A stretch of 64,000 bases of DNA from Antarcticirhabdus aurantiaca (GCF_009765365.1 NZ_VTOM01000004.1:248001-312000); one strand, 5' to 3'; shown: positions 56,181 to 64,000, counted from the stretch's first letter. The notes: a model not told the origin generated them from the letters alone. Numbers and translations: made by a program.

Positions 56181-57254
56181 ATGCCCTTGCCGGACGCCGT
56201 GCCGCCGCCCGAGGATTTCGCCGCCTTCCTGGGTCTCTCCGCCCGTCTCGGCCGCGACATCCGCCGGACGCAGGGAGCCGGCGGCAACACCTCGATCAAG
56301 CAGGATGGGGTGATGTGGGTGAAGGCCTCCGGCACCTGGCTCGCGGAGGCGGAGGCGCGCCCGATCACCGTTCCGGTGCGCCTCGATCCGCTCGCCCGGG
56401 CGCTGCGCGAGAACGATCCGCGGGCCGAGACGGCGGTGGATTTCGTGCTCGCCGAAGGCAACGCGGCGGGACTGCGCCCCTCGATCGAGACGAGCTTCCA
56501 CGCCGTCCTGCCGCAGCGGGTCGTCGCTCATTTCCATTGCGTCGACACGATCGCGCTCGCCGTGCGCACCGACCGCGAGGCGCTGATCGCCGAGCGCCTG
56601 GACGCCCTTCCCGGGCTCGCCTGGACGAGCGTGCCCTATCGCCGGCCGGGAACGCCGCTCGCGCGGGCCATCGACGAGCGCATGGGCGAGCGGCCGGACG
56701 TCCTGGTCCTGTTCAACCACGGCCTCGTCGTCTGCGGCGAGAGCGTCGAGGAGGTGGCCGCGCGCATCGAGGCGGTGACGGCGGCGCTCGCCGTTCCGCC
56801 CGCGCCGGCGCCCGCGCCGGACCGCGCGGCCCTGGAGGCGCTCGCGGCAGGCTCGCCTTGGCAGCCGGCCGAGGAGGATGCGGCCCACGCCCCGGCGCTC
56901 GTGCCCGCGGCCCTGCGCTTCGCCACCGCCGGCGCTTTCTATCCCGACCACGTCATCTTTCTCGGCGAGCGAGTGAGAGTGGCCGAGGACCGCGCCGGCC
57001 TCGACCGTCTTGCGGCCGAGGCCGAGCCGTCGCGCCTCGTGCTCGTGCCCGGCCGCGGCGTGCTTCAGTCCCGCACCCTCACCCTCGGCGGCGCGGCCAT
57101 GGTGCGCTGCCTCGCCGAGGTGGCACGGCGCGTCCCCGCCGAAGCGCCGCTCGTGCCGCTCGGGCCCGCCGACCTCCACGCCCTCCTGAACTGGGAGGCC
57201 GAGCAGTACCGCCAGACGCTGGATCGCGCCGCCCCGCAGGCCGCGGCGCGATGA
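56181..57254 (+). CDS. class II aldolase/adducin family protein
   Basis: 357 residues. QGAGGNTSIKQDGVMWVKAS (phosphate-binding N-motif), zinc ligands in VAHFHCVDTIALAVRTDREA (HxH) and the NHGLVVCGE histidine mark a class II (fuculose-phosphate-type) aldolase. After an Ala/Pro linker the C-terminal ~140 residues are longer than in simple FucA. GGGAGG precedes the ATG. First gene of the rightward operon; it would cleave a ketose phosphate made by one of the kinases. Confidence 0.87.
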   Translation: MPLPDAVPPPEDFAAFLGLSARLGRDIRRTQGAGGNTSIKQDGVMWVKASGTWLAEAEARPITVPVRLDPLARALRENDPRAETAVDFVLAEGNAAGLRPSIETSFHAVLPQRVVAHFHCVDTIALAVRTDREALIAERLDALPGLAWTSVPYRRPGTPLARAIDERMGERPDVLVLFNHGLVVCGESVEEVAARIEAVTAALAVPPAPAPAPDRAALEALAAGSPWQPAEEDAAHAPALVPAALRFATAGAFYPDHVIFLGERVRVAEDRAGLDRLAAEAEPSRLVLVPGRGVLQSRTLTLGGAAMVRCLAEVARRVPAEAPLVPLGPADLHALLNWEAEQYRQTLDRAAPQAAAR

Positions 57255-58519
57255 GTGGGACTGCCGTCGCGGTCGGGCTCGACCTCGGCACGAGCGGCGT
57301 GCGGGCCGCGGCGCTGGACGCCGCCGGCGACCTCGTCGGCTTCGCCGCCGCGCCCTTCGCCGACGCCGCCGAGACGCGGAGCCCCGCGGCCTGGTGGCGG
57401 GGCGTCTCCGCCTGCCTCGCGGACCTCGCGGCCGCCTGTCCGCTCGCCGCTGTGCGGGGCCTTGCCGTCGACGGCACCTCCGGCACGGTGCTCGCGGTGG
57501 ACGAGGCCGACGCACCCGTGGGCGACGTCCTGATGTACAACGACCCCTGTCCCGACGCGGCGGTGGTGGCGGCCGTCGACGCCGCGGCGCCGGGGTCGAG
57601 CCCGGCACGGGGGGCGAGTTCGGGCCTTGCCCGCGCCGTCCATCTGTCGCGCGCGCCCGGCGCCGCGCGGGTTCTCCACCAGGCCGACTGGATCCTGATG
57701 CGCCTGTCCGGCGCGGCGCCCTTGACGGACGAGAACAACGCTCTCAAGACCGGCTACGACCTCGACGCGGAAGCCTGGCCGGAGTGGATCGAGGCGGCGG
57801 GGCTCGACCGCGCCCGGCTGCCGCAGGTCGTGCGGGCCGGTGCGCCGCTCGGGCTCGCCGGCTCCCAGGGGCGCGCGCTCGGCCTGCCCGAGGCCTGCCG
57901 CCTCCATGCCGGCACCACGGACGGCTGCGCGTCGTTTCTGGCGACCGGCGCGGCGCGGCCGGGTGAGGCGGTGACGGCGCTCGGCTCGACGCTCGTCGTC
58001 AAGCTCGCCTCGGCCCGCCCCGTCAACGCCCCGGCCTACGGCATCTACAGCCACCGCGTCGGCGATGCCTGGCTGGCGGGCGGCGCCTCGAATTCCGGCG
58101 GCGCGGTGATCCGCGCGCTGTTCGGCGACGAGCGCCTCGACGCGCTGACCGCCCGGCTCGACCCCGACCGCCCGACCGGCCTCGACTACTATCCCCTGCT
58201 GAAGCCCGGCGAGCGCTTTCCCGTGTCCGACCCGAACTTCGCCCCGCGCCTGGAGCCGCGCCCGGCGGACGATGCCGTCTTCTTCCAGGCGGTGCTGGAA
58301 GGCCTCGCCGGCATCGAGGCGCTCGCCTATCGCCGCCTCGCCGAACTCGGCGCCCCGTCCCCCGTTTCGCTGCGCACCGTCGGCGGGGGCGCGCGCAACC
58401 CGGTGTGGACTCGGATGCGCGAGCGGGCACTCGGCGTGCCCTTCCTGCCGGCCCGCTCCGTCGAGGCCGCAGTCGGCACCGCCGCCCTTGTCCTGTCCCG
58501 CCTGGAGGCGTCGGAATGA
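57251..58519 (+). CDS. FGGY-family carbohydrate kinase (xylulokinase-like)
   Basis: 422 residues: GLDLGTSGVRAAALDAAGDL, LAVDGTSGTVLAVDEADAPV, DWILMRLSGAAPLTDENNAL, LHAGTTDGCASFLATGAARP and VGGGARNPVWTRMRERALGV. It is shorter than typical xylulokinase (~490). Overlaps the aldolase stop by 4 nt and the HAD gene by 4 nt. A second FGGY kinase in one locus suggests two sugars or a two-step route. Confidence 0.87.
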   Translation: MSGTAVAVGLDLGTSGVRAAALDAAGDLVGFAAAPFADAAETRSPAAWWRGVSACLADLAAACPLAAVRGLAVDGTSGTVLAVDEADAPVGDVLMYNDPCPDAAVVAAVDAAAPGSSPARGASSGLARAVHLSRAPGAARVLHQADWILMRLSGAAPLTDENNALKTGYDLDAEAWPEWIEAAGLDRARLPQVVRAGAPLGLAGSQGRALGLPEACRLHAGTTDGCASFLATGAARPGEAVTALGSTLVVKLASARPVNAPAYGIYSHRVGDAWLAGGASNSGGAVIRALFGDERLDALTARLDPDRPTGLDYYPLLKPGERFPVSDPNFAPRLEPRPADDAVFFQAVLEGLAGIEALAYRRLAELGAPSPVSLRTVGGGARNPVWTRMRERALGVPFLPARSVEAAVGTAALVLSRLEASE

Positions 58520-59364
58520 GCGATGCGCCCCCGATCGACCTGTCCGGTCTGATGGAACGCTACGACATTTTCTTCCTCGACCAGTTCGGCGTCCTTCGCG
58601 ACGACGAGGGGCTCTACGAGGGCGCGACAGATGCGCTCCGGGCGCTGAAGGCGGCGGGAAAGACCGTCGCCATCCTGTCCAATTCCGGGCGCGAGGGTGC
58701 CTTCAACGCCGAGCGCATCGCCGCGCTCGGCCTGCCGCGCGAGTGCTTCGACCATTTCGTCACCTCCGGCGACGTCGGTCTCGCCGTGCTCCGGTGGCCC
58801 GGCTCGCCGGCCAGGGCCGGCGGGCGGTGCCTGACGATCGCCGGCGCCGGCGCGCCGGGCTTCGGCGCGAGCCTCGGCATGGCGGAGGCCGCGTCGGGCG
58901 CGGAGGCCGACCTCGTGGTGATCTCCGGCAGCGAGGCCGAACGCATCTCGATGGACGCCTATGCCGATCTCCTGCGGCCCGCCGTGGCACGCGCCGCTCC
59001 CTGCCTCTGCCTCAATCCGGATCAGCACAAGCTCTGGCAGGGCCGCAGCGTGCCGAGCGCCGGCGCCATCGCCGACCTCTACGAGCGCTTGGGCGGCACG
59101 GTGATGCGCCTCGGCAAGCCCTTTCCCGAGATCTACGAGCACGCTCTGCGCCTGTGCGGCGATCCCGACCGGGAGCGCGTCGTCTGCGTCGGCGACAGCA
59201 TCGAGCACGACATCCTCGGCGCGCGACGCGCGGGCCTTGCCTCGGTTCTCGTCTCGACCGGCCTCGCGGCCTGGCAGGCGCCCGCCCGGCAGGCCGCGAT
59301 CATGACGGCTCAGAACGCCTGGCCGACATGGCGGATGCCGGCCTTCGTCGCTGACGTCACCTGA
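58516..59364 (+). CDS. HAD-IIA family phosphatase (TIGR01459-like)
   Basis: 282 residues. FFLDQFGVLRDDEGLYEGAT (motif I), ILSNSGREG (motif II), GKPFPEIYEHAL (Lys motif III), and VVCVGDSIEHDILGARRAGL (motif IV) define a HAD-IIA hydrolase. It ends the rightward operon and may dephosphorylate a dead-end or pathway phosphate. Co-translated with the kinase gene. Confidence 0.88.
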   Translation: MSDAPPIDLSGLMERYDIFFLDQFGVLRDDEGLYEGATDALRALKAAGKTVAILSNSGREGAFNAERIAALGLPRECFDHFVTSGDVGLAVLRWPGSPARAGGRCLTIAGAGAPGFGASLGMAEAASGAEADLVVISGSEAERISMDAYADLLRPAVARAAPCLCLNPDQHKLWQGRSVPSAGAIADLYERLGGTVMRLGKPFPEIYEHALRLCGDPDRERVVCVGDSIEHDILGARRAGLASVLVSTGLAAWQAPARQAAIMTAQNAWPTWRMPAFVADVT

Positions 59365-59837
59365 GTCAGCGGCTTGATCGGGTCGGAGCGACCGCCATCG
59401 CCTGGAGCGGCGGGCGCAGGAGATCGCAGAGCCCGACCATATCGCGAAGGGGCCGCAAAGCTCCCTTCTTGCTTGGGCGCCGGTACGACGAGGCGAGCAC
59501 CCGCGCCCTCGCGGGAGCGCAGACGAGGCCGAACACGACTCCCATAGCGCGGTAGAGGGGCCGAGCCTCATGGGTAAGTCTACCCGCCGCCGCGAGGTTC
59601 GTGGGGATGCGGCTGCGAACCGCCCGCCACTCAAGCCTGTCCCGAGCGAAACGCTGTATGCATCCGCTTTGCCATCATTTCTCGTCGTGACGGGGGTGTA
59701 GACGCCAATGGAAGCATTTCCGCGCGATGCGTGGCTCCTTCCCCGAGTCGAGCAATGCTCCATGCACAGCAGGCGACCAGCCTGTCGCCCGTTGAGGCGT
59801 TCTTCCGAGGCCACGACCGAACCCGGCCCCGTCGGCG
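59365..59837. other. intergenic region with a degraded-looking minus-strand frame
   Basis: A stop-free minus-strand frame at 59366-59674 reads FARDRLEWRAVRSRIPTNLA, then AAGRLTHEARPLYRAMGVVF, but it lacks an ATG near its beginning and a known family. A short ATG frame in another phase starts just before it, as if a frameshift had broken a gene. No RNA or promoter structure seen. Confidence 0.3.
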
Positions 59838-60500
59838 TCAGACGGCGACGGGCACCCAAGCTGCGCGCACGGGGACGTGCGGGAAGTTCGTCCGCAACAC
59901 CATGAAGTGCGCCTCGCGCGGCGTGTTGGCAGTGCCGCCCTGGATCGGGACGATGTCTTGTGGGCAGGCCGAGAAGGCGACGACGCAGTCCATCTCGGCG
60001 CGCAGGCAGACGCTGTCGCCGGGGCGGCAGGGCGTCGGGCCGGTCAGGAGGCTGCGCCCGTCCGGCTGGACGGCGATGTTCATGAAGACGTTGAACGAGG
60101 CGAGGATCGGGGCCGGCGCGTCGAGGCCGAGCTCGGCCAGCGCCTCGTGCATGTTGTCGAGGCAGTTGCGGTGATAGCCCTCGACGCCGAGAAGGCGGTA
60201 GCGGTGGCAGTCGCAGGCGGCCATGAAGGTGTCGTGGACCCCCGGCGAGGTGTCCTCCACCAGCGTCAGGATCGGCCGCCGGCGGGTCGTCACGAACGTG
60301 TCACCGACGATCGGGTTGAGGCGCTGCGTCCAGACCCGGCTCGCCTCCATGGACATGTGCTCGGAGAGATCGGCGGCGTTCCAGGCCCAGCAGTCGACGA
60401 CCTGCGTGCCGTGGGTGTTGATCAGCCGCACGGTCTCGCCGGCCGAGAGGCGCAGGGCGCGGCCGCGGCCGGCGGGAATGGTCTGGAGGCTTTCGCTCAT
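59838..60500 (-). CDS. DUF1989 urea-carboxylase-associated family protein, paralogue 1
   Basis: 220 residues. LRLSAGETVRLINTHGTQVV then DCWAWNAADLSEHMSMEASR form the N-terminal half; FMAACDCHRYRLLGVEGYHR (C96, C98), HRNCLDNMHEALAELGLDAP (C113) and VVAFSACPQDIVPIQGG (C179) carry the conserved cysteine motifs, probable zinc ligands. DUF1989 proteins accompany urea carboxylase, and two of them (CgdAB) form carboxyguanidine deiminase. Last gene of the operon; overlaps paralogue 2 by 4 nt. Confidence 0.9.
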   Translation of the reverse strand: MSESLQTIPAGRGRALRLSAGETVRLINTHGTQVVDCWAWNAADLSEHMSMEASRVWTQRLNPIVGDTFVTTRRRPILTLVEDTSPGVHDTFMAACDCHRYRLLGVEGYHRNCLDNMHEALAELGLDAPAPILASFNVFMNIAVQPDGRSLLTGPTPCRPGDSVCLRAEMDCVVAFSACPQDIVPIQGGTANTPREAHFMVLRTNFPHVPVRAAWVPVAV

Positions 60501-61183
60501 GCCGCGGTGTCCTGCGCTGCTGGATGGAGATGGTTGCGGACCTCGACGCGGAGGTGCCCGCGACCGGTCGCGATGCCGAGGTCGCTTGCGCCGGCCGCGA
60601 CGACGAGGTGGGCATCGATGAGCACGCGGCAGGTGATCGCCCGGCCGGGCAAGGGCGCGGCCTGCCGCGGCACGAGCCGGCCGGTTTCTTCCACCGCGAC
60701 GTCGAGGAAAAGGTTCACCGGGTCGGGCAGCTTGGGCGGAGCGAGGCCGTGCGCGGCGAGGCTGTCGACGAGAAGGTCTGAGAGGCCGAGCTCGCTTGAT
60801 AAGCCGGCCTTTATAAGGCTGTCCCGCGTCGCGCCGGGCATCAGGAGGTCGTGCCCCGCGCCGCCGTCGCGGCCGAGGACCATGATCGGGCGGCGGCGAT
60901 TGGTGACGAGGCGCATGCCGAGGGTCAGGCGGTAGGAATTGCTGAAGACGCGCGTGTGGTGCGGCGACAGGAACTCGGCGAGGTCGGCCTTCGTGAAGGC
61001 GAAGAGCTGGGCGGCGCGGTCGCCGCCGACATCGGTGATCGTCAGGAGCTGGCCGGCCGCGACGGGCAGCAGCGCGGCCGTGCCGTGCGCGACCTCGCGC
61101 ATGGCCTCTTCGGGCTCTGGGCCGGGGACGGGGACGGGGACGGGGACGGGGACGGGGACGGGCGATTTCATCAGAAAGGGCAT
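60497..61183 (-). CDS. DUF1989 family protein, paralogue 2, lacking conserved cysteines
   Basis: 228 residues. It has the same fold pattern (LLPVAAGQLLTITDVGGDRA, AAQLFAFTKADLAEFLSPHH, RLVTNRRRPIMVLGRDGGAG) but MPGATRD replaces the ACD motif, SDLLVDS replaces HxNC, and AGASDLGIATG replaces SxCPQD; only one cysteine remains. A metal site like that of the siblings is therefore unlikely. An N-terminal Pro-Val run (about residues 8-20) is coded by hexamer repeats. A later start at 61102 would remove the run. It may be a structural partner of an active paralogue. Confidence 0.82.
   Translation of the reverse strand: MPFLMKSPVPVPVPVPVPVPGPEPEEAMREVAHGTAALLPVAAGQLLTITDVGGDRAAQLFAFTKADLAEFLSPHHTRVFSNSYRLTLGMRLVTNRRRPIMVLGRDGGAGHDLLMPGATRDSLIKAGLSSELGLSDLLVDSLAAHGLAPPKLPDPVNLFLDVAVEETGRLVPRQAAPLPGRAITCRVLIDAHLVVAAGASDLGIATGRGHLRVEVRNHLHPAAQDTAA
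61124..61159. repeat. hexanucleotide microsatellite (GGGGAC)x6
   Basis: Six perfect GGGGAC units in the 5' end of DUF1989 paralogue 2, read on the minus strand as alternating Val-Pro. Changes in copy number stay in frame but would alter the length of the N-terminal arm. Confidence 0.92.
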
Positions 61184-61190
61184 GGCCGGC

Positions 61191-61859
61191 TCAGTTCTCC
61201 TGACTCGATGGCGGCGTGTCGGAGACGACGACGCGCATGTCGGTGACGACGAGGCCGTTGCCCGGGATGATGTCCTGCGGGCAGGGCGAGAGCGCACAGA
61301 CGACATCCATCAGGGCTTCGAGGACGAGATGGTCGCCGGGCCGGCTGATCGGATCGGTGACCGCCATGCGCCCGTCTGGCGTCACCGGGCCGTTCTGGAA
61401 GAAGTTGAAGGGCTCGGGAACATCGAGAAGGTCGAGGCCGTAGGCCGCGAGCGGCTCGTGCATGTTCTCCAGGCAGTTGCGATGGCCCGGCACGCCGAAG
61501 TCGACGGCGTAGCGCGTCGGATCGCAGGCCGGGACGTTGGAGTCGTGGATGCCGACGGTGTCGGCGACGACGCGGAACATCGGTCGGCCGCGCGAGGACA
61601 TGAGGCAGTCCCCCACCTCGAAGAACAGCGACATGAGGTGCCGCCGCGTGTGGACGGGCGAGAGCACCTCCTTGAGGTTGTGCCGGTTCAGCGCGACGAA
61701 GTCGCCGGCCTGCCGGCCGAAGAGGTCGATCAGCGTGACGAACTGCCCGGCGCCCGCCTCGAAGCCGTGCCCGAAGCCGCCGGGCACGGTGTCGTCGCAG
61801 GCCGTGGCGGCGAAGGCGAGCCGCGGGCAGCCACAGGGGGACGCGGGAACGGGCGTCAT
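61191..61859 (-). CDS. DUF1989 family protein, paralogue 3
   Basis: 222 residues. GAGQFVTLIDLFGRQAGDFV, NLKEVLSPVHTRRHLMSLFF, then VPACDPTRYAVDFGVPGHRN (C112), HRNCLENMHEPLAAYGLDLL (C129) and CALSPCPQDIIPGNGLVVTD (C193) keep the family cysteines. It begins with a Cys-rich SPCGCPRL stretch not seen in the others. The ATG overlaps the stop of paralogue 4 by 4 nt. Confidence 0.88.
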   Translation of the reverse strand: MTPVPASPCGCPRLAFAATACDDTVPGGFGHGFEAGAGQFVTLIDLFGRQAGDFVALNRHNLKEVLSPVHTRRHLMSLFFEVGDCLMSSRGRPMFRVVADTVGIHDSNVPACDPTRYAVDFGVPGHRNCLENMHEPLAAYGLDLLDVPEPFNFFQNGPVTPDGRMAVTDPISRPGDHLVLEALMDVVCALSPCPQDIIPGNGLVVTDMRVVVSDTPPSSQEN

Positions 61860-62458
61860 CCCGTCACCGTGTAGTGCGCCTCGGTCGGCGGGTGGCCGAC
61901 GCCGTTGATCGGCAGAATATCTTGAGGACAGGCGGAGAACGCGATGACGAGGTCCATCTCGGCCTTCAGCGCCACGTAGCTGCCGGGCGTCGAGACCGGC
62001 GCCTCGAAGGAAATCGTGCGGTCGGGCTTGACGGGAATGTTCATGAAGAGGTTGAGCGGGCTGGGCACCTCCGGCGCCTGAAGCCCCAACTCGGCCATGC
62101 CGGCATGGAGGTTGTCGGTGCAGTTGTCGTGGTAGCCCTCGACACCGAGGAACTTGTAGCGGTGGCAGTCGCAGGCCGCGATGATCGTGTCGTGGATGCC
62201 GCCCGACGTGTCCTCGACGAATGTGAGGATCGGCCGGCGCTTGTTGGTCAGCATGGTGTCGCCGACCACCGGGATGATCTTCATGATGTGCGCCCGGCTG
62301 TGCTCCATCGACATGAATTCGTGGAGGTCCGCGGCGTTAAAGGCCCAGGTGTCGACCACCTGGTCGCCGTGGGTGTTGATCACCCGGACGGTCTGCCCCT
62401 TGGCGACGCGATGCGCCTTTCCGCGGCGGGCGGGGATGGTGTGGATCTCGTCGGTCAT
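61856..62458 (-). CDS. DUF1989 urea-carboxylase-associated family protein, paralogue 4
   Basis: 200 residues. It is the closest relative of paralogue 1 (IPARRGKAHRVAKGQTVRVI, NTHGDQVVDTWAFNAADLHE, IIAACDCHRYKFLGVEGYHD, IAFSACPQDILPINGVGHPP) with C96, C98, C113 and C177. First DUF1989 gene after the ureohydrolase; 24 nt separates them. Probably acts on a compound related to carboxyguanidine or allophanate-type amides. Confidence 0.9.
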   Translation of the reverse strand: MTDEIHTIPARRGKAHRVAKGQTVRVINTHGDQVVDTWAFNAADLHEFMSMEHSRAHIMKIIPVVGDTMLTNKRRPILTFVEDTSGGIHDTIIAACDCHRYKFLGVEGYHDNCTDNLHAGMAELGLQAPEVPSPLNLFMNIPVKPDRTISFEAPVSTPGSYVALKAEMDLVIAFSACPQDILPINGVGHPPTEAHYTVTG

Positions 62459-62482
62459 GATGCGTTCGGTCCTCCCTGGGGT

Positions 62483-63433
62483 TCAGGCGATGGGATGGGC
62501 GTCGCGCCAGCGCGGCTGGGCGCAGATCTCGGCAAGAAAGCCGATCACGAGCGTCGCGGCGAGATAGGCGGTGGCCCCGGTCCCGACGTCGAGCGGCGGA
62601 TTGACCTCGACGAGGTCGAAGCCGGCGACTTCGCAGCGCTGCGCCACGGCGGCCAGCGCGTCGCGCAGCTCGGAGTAGGTCATGCCGTCCGGCTCGCCCG
62701 AAACGCAGCCCGGCACGAGCGAGAGATCAAGCGCGTCGATGTCGATCGAGACGTAAACGGGCGCGCCCTCCGGTAGGAGCGCGGCGATGCCCTCGGCACC
62801 GAGGCGGCGCAGCTCGGGCATCGGCACGACGCGGTTGCCCGCCGCCTCGATCGCCTCGTGCTGGCGCCGGTCGGAGCGCAGCGAGCGGATGCCGACCTGG
62901 GTGAGCGAGAGCGCGGTGTCGAGGCCGGCCATGTGGCGGAAGGCGTGACCGTTGGTGAAGCGCATGCCGTCCTCCTCGGCCGCGTAATCCATGTGCGCGT
63001 CGAAGTGGAGGATATGGAGCGGGCGCTCGAAGGCGCGGAAGATGGGATAGCTGATGGAATGGTCGCCGCCGAGCCCGACCGGCAGGGCGCCGGCCGCGAG
63101 GATCGCCCGCACCGTGTCCGTGATGTTGGCGAAGCTCTTCTCGACGTGGGTGGGCGCGATGTCGACGTCGCCGACATCGGCGATCAGCTTGTGCGCCATC
63201 TCGGGACCGAGGAGGTCGCGGCGCGTCGCGGGATCGTAGAGGCCGGCGGCAAAGCGAAGCGAATGCTCGCGGATCGAGCGCGGCCCCATGCGGCTGCCGG
63301 GCAGGAAGGGCGAGCCCTCGTCGAAGGGCACGCCGTAGACGACGATCGGCGCTGTCAGGGCCGAAAGGTCCGTGCAGACCGGCGCGCGCAGAAAGGACGG
63401 GATGCCCGTGAAGGGGCGGTCGATGCGGGTCAT
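62483..63433 (-). CDS. agmatinase/arginase-family ureohydrolase
   Basis: 316 residues. Mn2+-binding motifs are intact: LPVGLGGDHSISYPIFRAFE (His), ILHFDAHMDYAAEEDGMRFT (DAHxD), and VSIDIDALDLSLVPGC (DxDxxD). SpeB-type N-terminus YGVPFDEGSPFLPGSRMGPR. The substrate loop (TNGHAFRHM) is unlike classical agmatinase, so a guanidino compound other than agmatine (guanidinobutyrate, guanidine) is possible. It releases urea or ammonia; the adjacent DUF1989 genes fit nitrogen recovery from guanidino groups. Confidence 0.88.
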   Translation of the reverse strand: MTRIDRPFTGIPSFLRAPVCTDLSALTAPIVVYGVPFDEGSPFLPGSRMGPRSIREHSLRFAAGLYDPATRRDLLGPEMAHKLIADVGDVDIAPTHVEKSFANITDTVRAILAAGALPVGLGGDHSISYPIFRAFERPLHILHFDAHMDYAAEEDGMRFTNGHAFRHMAGLDTALSLTQVGIRSLRSDRRQHEAIEAAGNRVVPMPELRRLGAEGIAALLPEGAPVYVSIDIDALDLSLVPGCVSGEPDGMTYSELRDALAAVAQRCEVAGFDLVEVNPPLDVGTGATAYLAATLVIGFLAEICAQPRWRDAHPIA

Positions 63434-63455
63434 GGCTGGGCGTCCGGATGTGCGG

Positions 63456-64000
63456 TCAGGCAGCGGGGCGGCCGGAGCGGATGAGGTCGAGGAAGGCGGC
63501 GAGGCGGGGATCGGCGGGCGCCTCCATCACCTGCCGCGCCGGTCCGTCCTCGACGATGCGCCCGCCGTCCATGAAGGCGATGCGGTCGGCGACGTGGGCG
63601 GCGAAGCCGATCTCGTGGGTGACGACGACCATGGTCATCCCCTCCCCCGCGAGGCGCCGCAGCAGTTGGAGGACGCCGCCGACGAGCTCGGGATCGAGCG
63701 CCGAGGTCGGCTCGTCGAAGAGCATCAGCGCCGGATCCATGGCGAGCGCGCGGGCGATCGCCGCGCGCTGCTTCTGCCCGCCGGAGAGCGCATAGGGGAA
63801 GCGGTCCTCCAGCCCGCCGAGGCCGAGCCCGGCAAGCAGGTCTTGCGCGCGGGCGACGGCCTCCTCGCGCGGGCGCTTCAGGACGACCACCTGCGGGCGC
63901 ACGACGTTCTCCAGTGCCGAGAGGTGCGGCCAGAGGTGGAGCTGCTGGAACACCATTCCGATCTTCGGGCGGAGCCGGTCGATCTCGCGCCGGCCCTGGC
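63456..64000 (-). CDS. polar amino-acid ABC transporter ATPase (5' end outside window)
   Basis: The minus-strand frame enters from the right edge (REIDRLRPKIGMVFQQLHLW) and ends at 63456. Q-loop FQQLHLW, signature LSGGQKQRAAIARALA, Walker B LMLFDEPTSALDPELVGGVL and H-loop VTHEIGFAAHVADRIAFMDG place it in the GlnQ/HisP/ArtP group. The Walker A and start lie outside. It is 22 nt upstream of the ureohydrolase and presumably part of the same operon, importing its substrate. Confidence 0.9.
   Translation of the reverse strand, partial: QGRREIDRLRPKIGMVFQQLHLWPHLSALENVVRPQVVVLKRPREEAVARAQDLLAGLGLGGLEDRFPYALSGGQKQRAAIARALAMDPALMLFDEPTSALDPELVGGVLQLLRRLAGEGMTMVVVTHEIGFAAHVADRIAFMDGGRIVEDGPARQVMEAPADPRLAAFLDLIRSGRPAA

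Noticed and set aside
61124-61159. Hexamer repeat as a phase-variation switch
   Set aside because: Unit length is a multiple of three, so slippage would not turn the gene on or off; only arm length could change.

Overview
The window is very GC-rich and densely coded, with strongly GC-biased third positions. It looks like a chromosomal or megaplasmid accessory region of an alphaproteobacterium, probably Hyphomicrobiales. Families that fit this include an Atu4866-like protein, DUF1176 and DUF6481 proteins, several ABC and TTT uptake systems, and a LuxR solo beside a proline iminopeptidase gene as in plant-associated bacteria. Genus is not assigned. No rRNA, tRNA, CRISPR array or phage module was seen.

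Layout. 1-2751: a truncated KaiC-type ATPase gene overlapping a HigA-like gene, then a DUF72 protein and a small orphan. 2960-10731: a peptide ABC transporter (two ATPases, two permeases, binding protein), a LuxR-family regulator and a divergent proline iminopeptidase. This resembles the PipR/OryR class of plant-signal-responsive LuxR solos, and the binding-protein and peptidase genes share a promoter-like motif. 11039-17962: a 2-hydroxy-acid module (RraA-like aldolase, D-2-hydroxyacid dehydrogenase, IclR regulator, TctCBA transporter, FMN-dependent hydroxy-acid oxidase). 18105-22426: two regulator/oxidoreductase pairs; the first LysR gene carries an in-frame amber codon. 22647-27138: small and orphan genes (YdeI-like, membrane proteins, DUF1176, two Lys/Ala-rich proteins). 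27825-29927: a chemoreceptor.

30048-49067: a mosaic of GST, MFS and DMT transporters, LysE, PdxR/MocR, AraC, ArsR and LysR regulators and small enzymes, mostly as divergent regulator/target pairs. A complete IS21-family element (33916-36423) with an 8-bp target duplication splits a GlxA-type AraC regulator next to a DJ-1/PfpI gene. 49227-59364: a sugar or polyol catabolic locus (ketose-epimerase-like protein, ribose-type ABC transporter, two FGGY kinases, DeoR repressor, class II aldolase, HAD phosphatase) arranged as two divergent, overlapping operons.

59838-64000: a leftward operon with four tandem DUF1989 (urea-carboxylase-associated) paralogues, an agmatinase-family ureohydrolase and the ATPase of a polar amino-acid ABC transporter cut by the window edge. 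DUF1989 proteins are known from guanidine/urea nitrogen metabolism (carboxyguanidine deiminase). Four copies, one without the family's conserved cysteines, make this the most promising candidate for an undescribed pathway.
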